Positions 48,803 to 58,406 of a stretch of 64,000 nt of DNA are shown in pieces. The DNA lies in contig NZ_SCHN01000027.1 of the NCBI RefSeq assembly GCF_004120195.1, forward strand, positions 7,682 to 71,681. The letters are read 5' to 3'. Below the pieces are notes generated by a model. It had not been told where the DNA came from and made no database searches. It saw only the letters and a program-made list of their open reading frames with translations. The DNA is from Enterovibrio baiacu. GTDB taxonomy: Bacteria; Pseudomonadota; Gammaproteobacteria; Enterobacterales; Vibrionaceae. Each line of letters opens with the position of its first letter. Positions within the stretch are counted from its first letter, which is position 1. The translations under genes and the position numbers were made by a program.

Positions 48803-50617
48803 TTATTGTTTAATCAGCTGATTTTGAACAAGATGCGAGAGAAACGGAGAGGCTTTCATGAATCCGGTTAGGCGCGCCTCAGGCATGGGGTTGCCATTGG
48901 CATCCCAAAAGTCCAGTGTTGGCAATCCAAGCACATTAAGCGACATCAGCAATTTGATGTCTTGAGGACGGTTCGCCGTGACATCTGCCTGAAGTAACAC
49001 GAAGTTTTGCAGCTCCGTCGCCACCTTCGGATCGTGGAAGGTGTACTTCTCAAACTCTTTGCACGCCAGACACCAATCGGCGTAGAAATCGACCATCACA
49101 GGTTTGCCCGCTTGTTTCGCTGCAGCAAGTTCTCGGTTCAGATCGTCAATACTCTCGATTCGAACAAAACTCACGTCAGGGACATCTGCTTTCACGGTTG
49201 AATTGAGCGCGTTATAGGTGTAAGCCGCGCCTGTGCTTAATCCCAGAATGGAGATGATAGCGAGGGTGCTCGCCAGCTTGCCAGGCTTGATTGAACGGCT
49301 GATATGGTAAAGCCAACCTAGCGCGGCGATAAGCCAGCCCATCCAAAGTCCGATGCTGGCTTGTTCTGGTAACAAACGTTCGAGCAAGAATAGGGGCACA
49401 GCCAACAACACGAACCCGAAGAAGACTTTCACCGTGTTCATCCAGTCGCCGGCTTTTGGCAGCAGTTTGTTGCCGAACATTGCCGCCAGAATAAGTGGGA
49501 TACCCATGCCTAATGCCAAGGCGTAAAGGGTGATGGCGCCCGTGAGCAAGTCACCACTTTGCGCCACGTAAAGCAGTGCGCCCGACAGAGGCGCCGTGGT
49601 ACACGGTGAGCAAATTAAGCCTGAGATTGCCCCCATGCTGAACACGCCGAGGTTGCTGCCACCGGTTTGTTGATTGCTCATTTGGCTCAAACGGGTTTGT
49701 AGACCCGAAGGGAGCTGAAGGTTAAATACGCCAAACATCGACATGGCCAACAAGATGAACAGTGTGCTTAATCCCATCAACACATACGGGTGTTGGAACG
49801 CCGCTTGGAACTGCAACCCTGCCGATGCAACAACAAGCCCGAGTAAGGTATAGGTAAGCGCCATGCCTTGTACATACAGCATGGAGAGTCGGAATGTTTG
49901 ACCGTGGGTTTTCTTCCCGCCGCCCAGCACTATGCCCGTCAATATTGGGTACATCGGTAACACACACGGTGTAAATGCCAAGCCGATTCCCAAACCAAGG
50001 AAGAGCAAAGGTTGCCACCAATTGTCGGCAAGGCTGCTGACATCGGTTTGTTGGCTAGGTGTTGTTTGGTTCGCCGTTACCTGTTCTGAAGCATCTGTTG
50101 GGGCTTCCTGAGCACTGTCGGCTGGTGGGGTGGCAGTGCTTCCCGTGACGGCATAAAGCGGCACATTCACGGTTTCTGGGGGGTAACAAAATCCGGCTTC
50201 GGCACAACCTTGGTAGGTCACCGTGAGCATTGACGAATCGGTCGCTGAGATCACAGGCACAGAGACGGTGAGCGGCTGCTTGTAGATGTTCACTTCACCG
50301 AAGAATTCATCTTCGTAAGGCTGCCCTTGGCGCATGTCGAGTGCGCCAATTTGCGCATCACTACTGGGTGTTACGCCAATCTTATCTTGATACAAATAGT
50401 AGCCCGGCGTGACCTGCCAATCGAGGTAAACCCTGTCGCCTTGCTGGGTGAAATTAAATGGGAACGCCTGATCAACGGGCACAAATGCGGGGGCATTACT
50501 CGCAATAGGAGACGGTGAATTAAAAAGAGAGAACTCGGCGTGTGCAGGTAATACGCTGCACAGTGAGAGCGCAAAAAGGGCGAATATTCGGGAACCTATT
50601 GTCGACATGACCTTCAT
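48803..50617 (-). CDS. dsbD: Thiol:disulfide interchange protein DsbD
   Basis: Passes electrons from cytoplasmic thioredoxin to periplasmic proteins such as DsbC. The 604 residues have a signal peptide (to about residue 27, LPAHA), the periplasmic alpha domain with the pair in [11 protein letters not shown], an eight-helix membrane domain with cysteines in [11 protein letters not shown] and [12 protein letters not shown], and the C-terminal thioredoxin-like gamma domain with [14 protein letters not shown]. All six catalytic cysteines are intact. The exact start is unsure (50617 or the ATG three codons later). It lies downstream of aspA-dcuA, as in enteric bacteria, but cutA is missing. Confidence 0.96.
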   Translation of the reverse strand: MKVMSTIGSRIFALFALSLCSVLPAHAEFSLFNSPSPIASNAPAFVPVDQAFPFNFTQQGDRVYLDWQVTPGYYLYQDKIGVTPSSDAQIGALDMRQGQPYEDEFFGEVNIYKQPLTVSVPVISATDSSMLTVTYQGCAEAGFCYPPETVNVPLYAVTGSTATPPADSAQEAPTDASEQVTANQTTPSQQTDVSSLADNWWQPLLFLGLGIGLAFTPCVLPMYPILTGIVLGGGKKTHGQTFRLSMLYVQGMALTYTLLGLVVASAGLQFQAAFQHPYVLMGLSTLFILLAMSMFGVFNLQLPSGLQTRLSQMSNQQTGGSNLGVFSMGAISGLICSPCTTAPLSGALLYVAQSGDLLTGAITLYALALGMGIPLILAAMFGNKLLPKAGDWMNTVKVFFGFVLLAVPLFLLERLLPEQASIGLWMGWLIAALGWLYHISRSIKPGKLASTLAIISILGLSTGAAYTYNALNSTVKADVPDVSFVRIESIDDLNRELAAAKQAGKPVMVDFYADWCLACKEFEKYTFHDPKVATELQNFVLLQADVTANRPQDIKLLMSLNVLGLPTLDFWDANGNPMPEARLTGFMKASPFLSHLVQNQLIKQ

Positions 50618-50746
50618 CGGGATGGGTTATTCCTAGAGTTAATTTCACTATATCACTGAGACCGGAAAAGGCCGAATTCGTTTCCCGATTCGTAAAGATT
50701 CGTCGGTATCTTTGGTTTTTGCTTGTCTGCTCATTCCCTTCAGGCA

Positions 50747-50776
50747 ATAAAAAAGGGCTCCGAAGAGCCCTTTTCT
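50747..50776 (-). terminator. Terminator of dcuA
   Basis: On the minus strand AAAAGGGCTC, loop TTCG, GAGCCCTTTTTT. It lies 27 bases after the dcuA stop; on the plus strand it has TTTTCTTT. Confidence 0.92.
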
Positions 50777-50802
50777 TTGCATATTGATTGTATCGCGTTG
50801 GA

Positions 50803-52110
50803 TTACAGTACGATACCGCCCACAACGAAACCAAGCGCTACAGACGTCGCAATGGTAACAACACCTGGAATAAAGAACGGGTGGTTGAAGACCAAATTAC
50901 CGATACGGGTTGAACCTGTATCATCCATTTCAACCGCCGCCAACAGCGTTGGGTACGTTGGCAGAACGAACAGCGCACTCACGGCTGCGAACGATGCAAT
51001 GGCGGTCAGTGGCGCAACGCCAATGGCCAGTGCCGCAGGCATCAGGGCGGTGGTAGTTGCACCTTGTGAGTAAAGCAGCATAGACGCGAAGAAAAGGATC
51101 ATCGCCAGCATCCAAGGGTAGTCAGCCAGCAATGTGCCCGCGACTTCTTTGATGCCTTCAACGTGTGCGTTAACGAAGGTCGAACCCAACCATGCAACAC
51201 CCAGAACACACACACATGCTGTCATGCCTGAACGGAACGTTGGTGCAGCAGCAATTTTCGATGCGTCGATACCCGTGGTGAAAACAATCGCCGTTGCAGC
51301 AGCAAGCATGAAGGTCATGATGGCTTCGTTACGACCCAATGTTGGGTTTTCAATCAAGCCAATGGAGCTTGAGATTGCTGCCGCATAGCCAACCACCAAT
51401 ACGATGGCGGCCAGGAAGATGAAGGTGGCTTTCTTCGCACTTGGTGCGATTTCGCGCTTCTGCGTACCTTGGATTTTGATCAAACCTTTCTCAAGACGCT
51501 CTTGGTAAACCGGATCGTCTTTCAGTTCGCAGCCCATGAAGTTAGCAACGAATGCACCTACCATACAGGCGATGAAGGTGGTTGGAATACAAATGCCAAG
51601 CAGAGTGAGGTAACCCACACCCATTGGTTCAAGGATGCCAGAGAAGAACACCACTGCCGCTGAAATTGGAGACGCTGTGATGGCGATTTGAGAGGCGATA
51701 ACAGCGATAGAAAGTGGGCGAGATGGGCGAATGCCTTGCTCTTTTGCCACTTCAGCAATCACAGGAAGGGTTGAGAACGCAGTGTGGCCAGTACCCGCCA
51801 TCATGGTCATCATGTAGGTAACGATTGGCGCGTAGAAAGTGATTTGTTTTGGGTTCTTTCTCAGGAAGTTTTCAGCCAGTTCAACCAGCCAATCCATGCC
51901 GCCAGCCACTTGCATCGCTGCAATTGCGGTGATCACAGACATGATAATTAAGATAACGTCGATAGGGATGTAGCTTTGACTCGTTGGCATGCCAAGTAGC
52001 AATGACAACACAATCACACCTGCTCCACCGGCTAAGCCGATACCGATACCGCCGATACGTGCGCCTAAGAAAATAAAGGCGAGTACGACAAACAACTCCA
52101 CTGCAATCAT
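50803..52110 (-). CDS. dcuA: Anaerobic C4-dicarboxylate transporter DcuA
   Basis: Inner-membrane exchanger for aspartate, fumarate, malate and succinate. The 435 residues have about 10-12 helices; typical stretches are MIAVELFVVLAFIFLGARIG, APIVTYMMTMMAGTGHTAFS and ITASPISAAVVFFSG. It follows aspA on the same strand with 225 bases and a terminator between, giving the aspA-dcuA pair that supplies and exchanges fumarate for anaerobic respiration. Confidence 0.95.
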   Translation of the reverse strand: MIAVELFVVLAFIFLGARIGGIGIGLAGGAGVIVLSLLLGMPTSQSYIPIDVILIIMSVITAIAAMQVAGGMDWLVELAENFLRKNPKQITFYAPIVTYMMTMMAGTGHTAFSTLPVIAEVAKEQGIRPSRPLSIAVIASQIAITASPISAAVVFFSGILEPMGVGYLTLLGICIPTTFIACMVGAFVANFMGCELKDDPVYQERLEKGLIKIQGTQKREIAPSAKKATFIFLAAIVLVVGYAAAISSSIGLIENPTLGRNEAIMTFMLAAATAIVFTTGIDASKIAAAPTFRSGMTACVCVLGVAWLGSTFVNAHVEGIKEVAGTLLADYPWMLAMILFFASMLLYSQGATTTALMPAALAIGVAPLTAIASFAAVSALFVLPTYPTLLAAVEMDDTGSTRIGNLVFNHPFFIPGVVTIATSVALGFVVGGIVL

Positions 52111-52292
52111 GGATGACTCCTGTTTTAATTTTTAAATATAAAGACCAAACGGAGTTACTCTCTCCCCAGACAACACGCATCCCACGAATTATCGTGTTGA
52201 AGGCTTCCTGCCAAGCGTTCCATTGCGTTGATTTGCTGTGTTAAAGGGGTTTTCTAGCGTGGTGAAGAGTCACTTCGTTTAGTCGCTATGAC

Positions 52293-52323
52293 AAAAAATG
52301 GGTATCGATTACCGATACCCATT
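52293..52323 (-). terminator. Terminator of aspA
   Basis: On the minus strand AATGGGTATCG, loop GTAAT, CGATACCCATT, then TTTT. It starts 13 bases after the aspA stop. The rest of the gap to dcuA (52111-52292) holds no gene and should carry the dcuA promoter. Confidence 0.9.
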
Positions 52324-52335
52324 GTTGTTTACATC

Positions 52336-53796
52336 TTAGTTATAGCGCTTCGCTTTATACTGCGGGTGCATCAAGTTTTCAACAGAGAAGATATCGTCTA
52401 ACTGTTCTTCCGTCAGAAGACCGCGCTCAAGCACGACGTCACGAACGTTTTTGCCTGTTTCTGCACAAATCTTACCGACGATGTCGCCTTCATGGTGACC
52501 GATGAACGGGTTCAAGTAGGTGACGATACCGATAGAGTTGTAAACGTAGCTTTCACACACTTCTTTGTTAACGGTGATGCCGTTTACACACTTCTCGCCA
52601 AGGTTGACACACGCGTTTGACAGAATCTCGATAGATTCAAACAGCGCTTGACCGATAACAGGTTCCATAACGTTCAACTGAAGCTGACCCGCTTCTGCTG
52701 CGAATGTCACTGTGGTGTCGTTACCAATCACTTTGAAGCAAACTTGGTTAACCACTTCAGGGATAACTGGGTTTACTTTCGCTGGCATGATTGAAGAACC
52801 TGCCTGCATTTCTGGTAGGTTGATTTCGTTCAAACCAGCACGAGGACCAGATGAAAGTAGACGAAGGTCGTTACAGATCTTCGACAGTTTAACCGCAAGA
52901 CGTTTCAGTGCGCTGTGAACCATCACGTATGCGCCACAGTCAGACGTTGCTTCGATCAAGTCTTCTGCTGGTGTGCAGTTCAGACCGGTCACTTCAGCAA
53001 GACGTTGAACAGCAAGTTGCTGGTAGCCAGCCGCAGCGTTCAAGCCTGTACCGATAGCCGTTGCACCCAAGTTCACTTCTAGCAGAAGCTCTGCTGTGTA
53101 CTTCAGGTTTTTCACTTCTTCTTTTAGAAGGGTAGCGAATGCACGGAACTCTTGACCCACGGTCATTGGCACCGCGTCTTGAAGCTGGGTACGGCCCATT
53201 TTCAGAACGCCAGCGTTCTCTGTTGCTTTCGCGTCGAATTCGCTTTGTAGGTACTGGATAGAGTCAACCAGTGTCAGGATGCTGTTGTATACCGCAACAC
53301 GGAAACCGGTAGGGTATGCACAGTTAGTCGATTGGCTCTTGTTGACGTGGTCGTTAGGGTTAACAACGTCGTATTCGCCTTTTTCTTTACCCATCAGCTC
53401 AAGTGCTAGGTTTGCAATCACTTCGTTAGCGTTCATGTTTACTGAGGTGCCTGCGCCGCCTTGGTAAACATCTGAAGGGAATTGGTCCATGCACTTGCCT
53501 GTGTCCAGGATCAGGTCACACGCTTTGATGATGTAGTCGCCCACATCCGCTGGAATAACACCCAGCTCTTTGTTCGCCATTGCTGCTGCTTTCTTGGTGA
53601 AAACCATACCGCGAACGAACTCTGGTACGTCAGAGATAGTGGTGCGTGAAATGTTAAAGTTTTCGACAGCGCGCAAAGTATGAATGCCGTAATACGCATC
53701 AGCAGGTACGTGGCGTTCGCCAAGTAAATCTTCTTCGATACGTGTAGCAAGGTGAGGGATAGTCAGGTTGTTTTCGAGATCAATCGTCTGAGACAT
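52336..53796 (-). CDS. aspA: Aspartate ammonia-lyase
   Basis: Reversibly splits aspartate into fumarate and ammonia. The 486 residues carry the fumarase/aspartase signature [15 protein letters not shown] with the catalytic serine, and [19 protein letters not shown]. An N-terminal part ([20 protein letters not shown]) is typical. The product fumarate feeds DcuA and anaerobic respiration. It has its own promoter region, shared with the divergent fxsA. Confidence 0.98.
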   Translation of the reverse strand: MSQTIDLENNLTIPHLATRIEEDLLGERHVPADAYYGIHTLRAVENFNISRTTISDVPEFVRGMVFTKKAAAMANKELGVIPADVGDYIIKACDLILDTGKCMDQFPSDVYQGGAGTSVNMNANEVIANLALELMGKEKGEYDVVNPNDHVNKSQSTNCAYPTGFRVAVYNSILTLVDSIQYLQSEFDAKATENAGVLKMGRTQLQDAVPMTVGQEFRAFATLLKEEVKNLKYTAELLLEVNLGATAIGTGLNAAAGYQQLAVQRLAEVTGLNCTPAEDLIEATSDCGAYVMVHSALKRLAVKLSKICNDLRLLSSGPRAGLNEINLPEMQAGSSIMPAKVNPVIPEVVNQVCFKVIGNDTTVTFAAEAGQLQLNVMEPVIGQALFESIEILSNACVNLGEKCVNGITVNKEVCESYVYNSIGIVTYLNPFIGHHEGDIVGKICAETGKNVRDVVLERGLLTEEQLDDIFSVENLMHPQYKAKRYN

Positions 53797-54197
53797 GATT
53801 TGGCCCTAATGAACTTATAATTGGTTATTCTGTAGCCACAAATTTCGCTGTAGAGTCCGTTCATCAGAGATTTTGGCTGGATACGAAAGCTTTTGTATCC
53901 GTTTAATATGGGGTGATTTTACTCAGCAATTACAGCAAAAACATGCGTGAGATCACCATTCGCAACGAAGTGAATTTAATTGCATTATTATGTGATCTCG
54001 ATCGCTATGTATTGTCTTTTAGGCAGCTGTTCAAGAGGCGGAAATGTATTGATACCGTTAAAAACTGTTAGCGTATTTAATAAATGAAGACAGAATCTAA
54101 AACAGACGTGGGCAAGCTAACAATTGCCGTTTACCAATCGGTAAACATTGCGGCAGAATGCTAGGATGCACGTCTGCACTGAATGAGAGGTTTCACC
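53797..54197. promoter_or_regulatory. Divergent control region between aspA and fxsA
   Basis: About 400 bases without a gene. Visible elements: a gapless 22-base dyad GGATACGAAAGCTTTTGTATCC at 53879-53900 (one mismatch per arm; given here as halves GGATACGAAAG and CTTTTGTATCC); an FNR-like TTGATACCGTTAAA at 54049-54062 (8 of 10 consensus positions); a stem GTTTACC, AATC, GGTAAAC at 54129-54146 close to fxsA. aspA is under CRP and oxygen control in E. coli, so an FNR site would make sense, but its distance of about 250 bases from aspA argues for caution. Confidence 0.4.
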
Positions 54198-54698
54198 GTG
54201 TTTCCTATTTTGCTTTTGATGTTTATTACTGTGCCTATCATCGAGATTGCACTTTTCATTCAAGTTGGTGGCGTGTTGGGATTGTGGCCAACCGTTGCAT
54301 TGATTTTGCTTACAGCGTTTGTGGGCGCTTCTTTGGTGCGAAGCCAAGGCATTCAGACGTTACTTTCTGTTCAACAGCGTTTGCAACAAGGCGAATTACC
54401 TGCCCAGCAAATCGTTGAAGGCGTGATGCTCGCGGTAGCGGGTGTGCTGCTATTAACCCCTGGCTTTATGACCGATGCCATGGGTATGGCAGTTTTGCTT
54501 CCTTGGCCGCGTGCTTGGTTGGCTCAACAGATCATGAGCCGTGTGAAGGTGGCAAACTTCCAAAGTGGTTTTAATCATCAACAGAGGCCTTTTGGCCAAG
54601 ACCCTTTTCAACAAGACCCGCGTAACAACCAGCAAGGCGGCAGTACTTTTGAAGGGGAATATGAGCGCAAGCATGATGACCAAGATCGCCTGAACTGA
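54198..54698 (+). CDS. fxsA: FxsA family membrane protein
   Basis: Inner-membrane protein of 166 residues; overproduced FxsA in E. coli lets cells with an F plasmid escape exclusion of phage T7. It has three to four hydrophobic segments (about 1-20, 25-45, 78-100), the family stretch FVGASLVRSQGIQTLL and a hydrophilic glutamine-rich tail ending FEGEYERKHDDQDRLN, as in E. coli (FDGEYQRK). I choose GTG at 54198 because GAGAGG lies seven bases before it and MFPILLL fits the family; an in-frame ATG at 54183 has no ribosome site. The order groEL/groES-fxsA-aspA is the enteric one, here split by the 54.8-61.6 kb block. Confidence 0.88.
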   Translation: MFPILLLMFITVPIIEIALFIQVGGVLGLWPTVALILLTAFVGASLVRSQGIQTLLSVQQRLQQGELPAQQIVEGVMLAVAGVLLLTPGFMTDAMGMAVLLPWPRAWLAQQIMSRVKVANFQSGFNHQQRPFGQDPFQQDPRNNQQGGSTFEGEYERKHDDQDRLN

Positions 54699-54743
54699 GA
54701 TATCGCGAAGAGATTCACGTTGTTGTGAATGGATGAGAAGCGA

Positions 54744-54770
54744 AAAGCCAACCCTAGGGTTGGCTTTGTT
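54744..54770. terminator. Bidirectional terminator between fxsA and aacS
   Basis: AAAGCCAACCCT/AGGGTTGGCTTT, a perfect 24-base dyad, 45 bases after the fxsA stop, followed by TGTTGTCTTT on the plus strand. On the minus strand it is followed by TCGCTTCTC, so it is better for fxsA. Confidence 0.8.
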
Positions 54771-54798
54771 GTCTTTATCTTAAAGAAGTACGAAACCG

Positions 54799-56754
54799 TT
54801 ATTCTTGCAACTCTGGACGGTGATTGTATTGGTCGAGTGATTCTGGATTATCCAACGCACTGAGCTGCGCGACAGCGCGACCATGCACGACATCACGTAC
54901 GGCGATCTCTGCCAGCTTTCCTGATTTAGTCCGCGGAATGTCCGTGATAGGGATGATCTTTGCGGGAACGTGCCTTGGCGTGCAACTGGTGCGAATGGTC
55001 GTACGAATTTTGCGTTCGAGGTTATCGTTCAGATCAATACCGGGTTTGAGTTTCACGAATAACACCACACGCACATCATTTTGCCATTCTTGGCCGATCA
55101 CAACGGAATCGATAATTTCTTCTAGCTGGTTCACATGGCGGTAGATTTCCGCCGTGCCGATACGCACACCGCCGGGGTTAAGGATCGCGTCTGAACGACC
55201 AAAAAAGACCATACCGTTTTGCTTGGTGAGCTCCACGTAGTCGCCGTGGAACCAAATATCATCGATCTTGCCCCAATAAGCGTCGTGGTAGCGTTGCCCA
55301 TCCGTGTCATTCCAAAAACCAACGGGTTGGTTGGGGAAGCTGTTACAACAGACCAATTCCCCTTTCTCTGCTTGAACGGGTTTGCCTTCATTATTAAAGA
55401 CTTCCACATCTAACGCTAAACCGCGAACCTGACTTTGACCGCGATAGACTGGCGAAATCGGGCTACCCAACACGAAGCAACCACAAATGTCGGTGCCGCC
55501 CGCAATGGAACTTAGCTGTACGTCTTTTTTGATGTTGTCATACACAAAGTCGAATTGCTCTGGTGCGAGCACTGACCCTGTCGAGCATAACGTTCTTAGT
55601 GTCGATAGATTGTGTTTATCCATCGGCAAGTATTCTTGTTTTTCCTGTGCTTCGAGGTATTTCGCAGAGGTGCCAAATAAGGTGACGCGTTGGTTGTCGG
55701 TCAAACGCCACAGCACACCGGCATCAGGGTAAAACGGAGAGCCATCGAATAAGACGAGTGTTGCGCCGCTTGCTAGGGCGCTTGCCATCCAGTTCCACAT
55801 CATCCAGCCACAGGTGGTGAAATAGAAAACGCGATCCCCTGCTTTTACATCGGAATGCAGTTGATGCTCTTTAAGGTGGTTGAGCAGGATGCCGCCGACG
55901 CTATGCATGATGCATTTCGGCTTGCCTGTGGTGCCGGAAGAATACAGCACATACAGCGGCGAATTGAAATCGACGCGGGTGAAGGTGAGTTCGGGCGCTG
56001 GCTCTTTTAAGATGGCGTTAAAGCAGGTGTCATCGGCATTGAGTGTTGCACCACCGACAAACGGGATCACCACAAGGTGCGCAATGCTGTCGACGCCTTC
56101 GCGCACTTCACGTGCTTTGGCGAGGTTATCGTGTGTCTTGCCGTTGTAGTGGTAGCCATCGGTTGTGAACAAGACTTTCGGTTTGGTTTGTCCAAAGCGA
56201 TCGAGCACGCTGTCTACGCCAAAGTCAGGAGAGGTGGATGTCCAAATCGCCCCGAGTGATGCCGTGGCAAGCATGGCGACAACGGCCTGTGAAATATTTG
56301 GAAGGTATCCTGCAACAACATCCCCTTGCTCAACCCCGCACGCTTTTAGGTATGCAGCGACGCAACGGGTTTGTTGCACAAGCTCTGCCCACGATATCGA
56401 GGTGGCTTGCTCATCTTCTCCTGAAAAGACAATCGCATCGCTGTTGGGCATGTCCTTCGCCCATTGCAGCACGTTTTCCGCAAAGTTGATTTTTGCATCA
56501 GGGAACCAGCGGCTGTCTTTATTTGGAAAGTCGGGTGAGCGTTCAACAATTCGCTCGCCCATGTCGCCAACCACACTGGCAAAGGTCCATAGGGTTTGCC
56601 AAAACGCGTCGCTTTGATCGATAGACCATTGATAAAGCTGATCGTAATTGGTCAGCTTCAAGGAATACTGTCGATTGACCGTATCCATGAATTCGGTGAG
56701 GTTGGCGTTAGCGACTCTTGTGGTGCTTGGGCGCCATAGTGGATGTTGTGACAT
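54799..56754 (-). CDS. aacS: Acetoacetate--CoA ligase
   Basis: Activates acetoacetate to acetoacetyl-CoA with ATP. The 651 residues have the AMP-binding signature VLYSSGTTGKPKCIMHS, the acetoacetyl-CoA synthetase hallmarks GWMMWNWMASALASGATLVL and GTDICGCFVLGSP, and the end IPRTKSGKLAEIAVRD. It is the last gene of the homogentisate operon, 8 bases after maiA, so it takes up the acetoacetate released by FahA. Distinguished from Acs by these motifs and by context. Confidence 0.94.
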   Translation of the reverse strand: MSQHPLWRPSTTRVANANLTEFMDTVNRQYSLKLTNYDQLYQWSIDQSDAFWQTLWTFASVVGDMGERIVERSPDFPNKDSRWFPDAKINFAENVLQWAKDMPNSDAIVFSGEDEQATSISWAELVQQTRCVAAYLKACGVEQGDVVAGYLPNISQAVVAMLATASLGAIWTSTSPDFGVDSVLDRFGQTKPKVLFTTDGYHYNGKTHDNLAKAREVREGVDSIAHLVVIPFVGGATLNADDTCFNAILKEPAPELTFTRVDFNSPLYVLYSSGTTGKPKCIMHSVGGILLNHLKEHQLHSDVKAGDRVFYFTTCGWMMWNWMASALASGATLVLFDGSPFYPDAGVLWRLTDNQRVTLFGTSAKYLEAQEKQEYLPMDKHNLSTLRTLCSTGSVLAPEQFDFVYDNIKKDVQLSSIAGGTDICGCFVLGSPISPVYRGQSQVRGLALDVEVFNNEGKPVQAEKGELVCCNSFPNQPVGFWNDTDGQRYHDAYWGKIDDIWFHGDYVELTKQNGMVFFGRSDAILNPGGVRIGTAEIYRHVNQLEEIIDSVVIGQEWQNDVRVVLFVKLKPGIDLNDNLERKIRTTIRTSCTPRHVPAKIIPITDIPRTKSGKLAEIAVRDVVHGRAVAQLSALDNPESLDQYNHRPELQE

Positions 56755-56762
56755 GCTTTCTC

Positions 56763-57383
56763 CTACACATTGTCGGGGTGCGCACTGTCAAAAGCAGGTA
56801 GGGCCTGACAACGCTGTTCTATCTCTTTCAAGGTTGGGTAGAGTGTCAGGTCGAGCGCGAAACGGCGGGCATTAAACAATTGAGGAACCAAGCAAATATC
56901 TGCGAGGGTTGGAATGTCATCACAACAGAACGCGGTTTGGCTGTGTTGTAGTTTCTTTTCCAGTGCGCCTAGGCCTTCACGAAGCCAATGCAAATACCAT
57001 TCTAATTTCTCATCCTCACTGTGCCCTAAAGGGCCGGTAAGGTGCTTTAACACGCGTAGGTTATTGAGAGGGTGGACATCGCAAGCAATATCGTAAGCCA
57101 GTGCTCGGCACTTGGCGCGCATGCTTCGGTCTGCGGGTAATAAAGAGGGAGACGGGTACGTTTCTTCAAGGTACTCGATAATTGCTAATGATTGCGTCAA
57201 CACTTGGCCATTATCTACCAAGGTTGGTACCAATCCCGCCGGATTCAGTGCCAAATAGGCATCGCCTTTTTGGTCGCCATCCAACAGAGAAACGACCTGA
57301 GTGTGGTAACTCAGGCCTTTTAGATTCAGAGCAATACGAACACGGTACGAAGCTGACGATTTATTGTAGTCATAGAGCTTCAC
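56763..57383 (-). CDS. maiA: Maleylacetoacetate isomerase (zeta-class GST)
   Basis: Glutathione-dependent cis-trans isomerase that turns maleylacetoacetate into fumarylacetoacetate. The 206 residues show the zeta-class active-site motif SSASYRVRIALNLK (serine and following residues at about 9-14), the glutathione-binding NPAGLVPTLVDNG and TQSLAIIEYLEE, and the helical C-terminal domain (TLADICLVPQLFNARRF). It lies 17 bases after fahA and 8 before aacS. Confidence 0.95.
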   Translation of the reverse strand: MKLYDYNKSSASYRVRIALNLKGLSYHTQVVSLLDGDQKGDAYLALNPAGLVPTLVDNGQVLTQSLAIIEYLEETYPSPSLLPADRSMRAKCRALAYDIACDVHPLNNLRVLKHLTGPLGHSEDEKLEWYLHWLREGLGALEKKLQHSQTAFCCDDIPTLADICLVPQLFNARRFALDLTLYPTLKEIEQRCQALPAFDSAHPDNV

Positions 57384-57400
57384 GGTTTGTTCTTCCTTTA

Positions 57401-58381
57401 TTACCCATACGAGACAACCTCTTGCTCAATCTTTCCAAAAATTGAGCGACCTTCCTTGTCGTGCATCTCGATGCTAACCCTATCACCATAGAGTAAAAAC
57501 GGGGTTTGAGGTGCTCCAAGATCCAGAATTTCCAACATTCGTCTCTCTGCGATGCAACACGATCCTTTCGAACGATCAAGATTCGACACTGTGCCGGAAC
57601 CGATGATCGTTCCCGATCCCAAATGTCGGCTTTTCGCAGCGTGAGCAACAAGCTCTGAGAAGTTGAATGTCATGTCTACGCCGGCATCGGGTGCGCCGAA
57701 TTGTTCGCCGTTCAAATTCACCTCTAAAGGCAGGTGCACTTTGTCATCTTGCCAGTGTTCTGTGAGTTCATCCGGTGTGACGGCGACGGGCGAAAAAGCA
57801 GAAGCCGGTTTCGATTGGAAGAAGCCAAACCCTTTGGCGAGTTCTGATGGGATCAGGTTTCTCAAAGACACATCATTCACCAGCATCAGCAACTTTATAT
57901 GCTGTGATGCGTCTTGGGGTGATACTGCCATTGGCACGTCATCGGTGATCACGGCAACTTCGGCTTCGAAATCGCATCCCCATGCTTCATCGCATAAGGC
58001 GATGTCTTCTCGTGGGCCTAAGAACTTATCGGACATGCCTTGGTACATCAGCGGATCTGTCCAAAAGCTCTCTGGCATGGTGGCCCCTCGCGCTTTTCGT
58101 ACGAGTTCAACGTGATTCACGTATGCACTGCCATCTGCCCATTGGAATGCACGCGGGAGCGGCGAGGCGCAGGCGGTGGGGTCGAAAGGAAAACGGCCTG
58201 AGACATCGTCAGCATTGAGTGCATCATAACGAGCGCGTAATAGTGGGGATAAGGTATCCCAATCATCTAAAGCATCTTGCAATGTTTTGGCGATATCAGA
58301 TGCATCCACGGCTTGGCGAAGATCGCGAGAGACGATGATGAGTTTTCCATCTCGGCGATGTTTTAGGGAGGCCAGTTTCAT
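57401..58381 (-). CDS. fahA: Fumarylacetoacetate hydrolase
   Basis: Hydrolyses fumarylacetoacetate to fumarate and acetoacetate, the last step of the homogentisate route. The 326-residue form is shorter than the eukaryotic enzyme, as is usual in Vibrio and Shewanella. Metal and catalytic residues are visible in CDFEAEVAVITDD and FGFFQSKPASAFSPV, and GSGTIIGSGTVSNLD is the family's late motif. It starts 25 bases after hmgA, in one operon. Confidence 0.94.
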   Translation of the reverse strand: MKLASLKHRRDGKLIIVSRDLRQAVDASDIAKTLQDALDDWDTLSPLLRARYDALNADDVSGRFPFDPTACASPLPRAFQWADGSAYVNHVELVRKARGATMPESFWTDPLMYQGMSDKFLGPREDIALCDEAWGCDFEAEVAVITDDVPMAVSPQDASQHIKLLMLVNDVSLRNLIPSELAKGFGFFQSKPASAFSPVAVTPDELTEHWQDDKVHLPLEVNLNGEQFGAPDAGVDMTFNFSELVAHAAKSRHLGSGTIIGSGTVSNLDRSKGSCCIAERRMLEILDLGAPQTPFLLYGDRVSIEMHDKEGRSIFGKIEQEVVSYG

Positions 58382-58406
58382 TATTTACTCCTTCATTCCT
58401 TTGGCA

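Noticed and set aside
53990-54010. CRP site near aspA (TGTGATCTCGATCGCT)
   Set aside because: Left half is perfect but the right half matches in only two or three positions.
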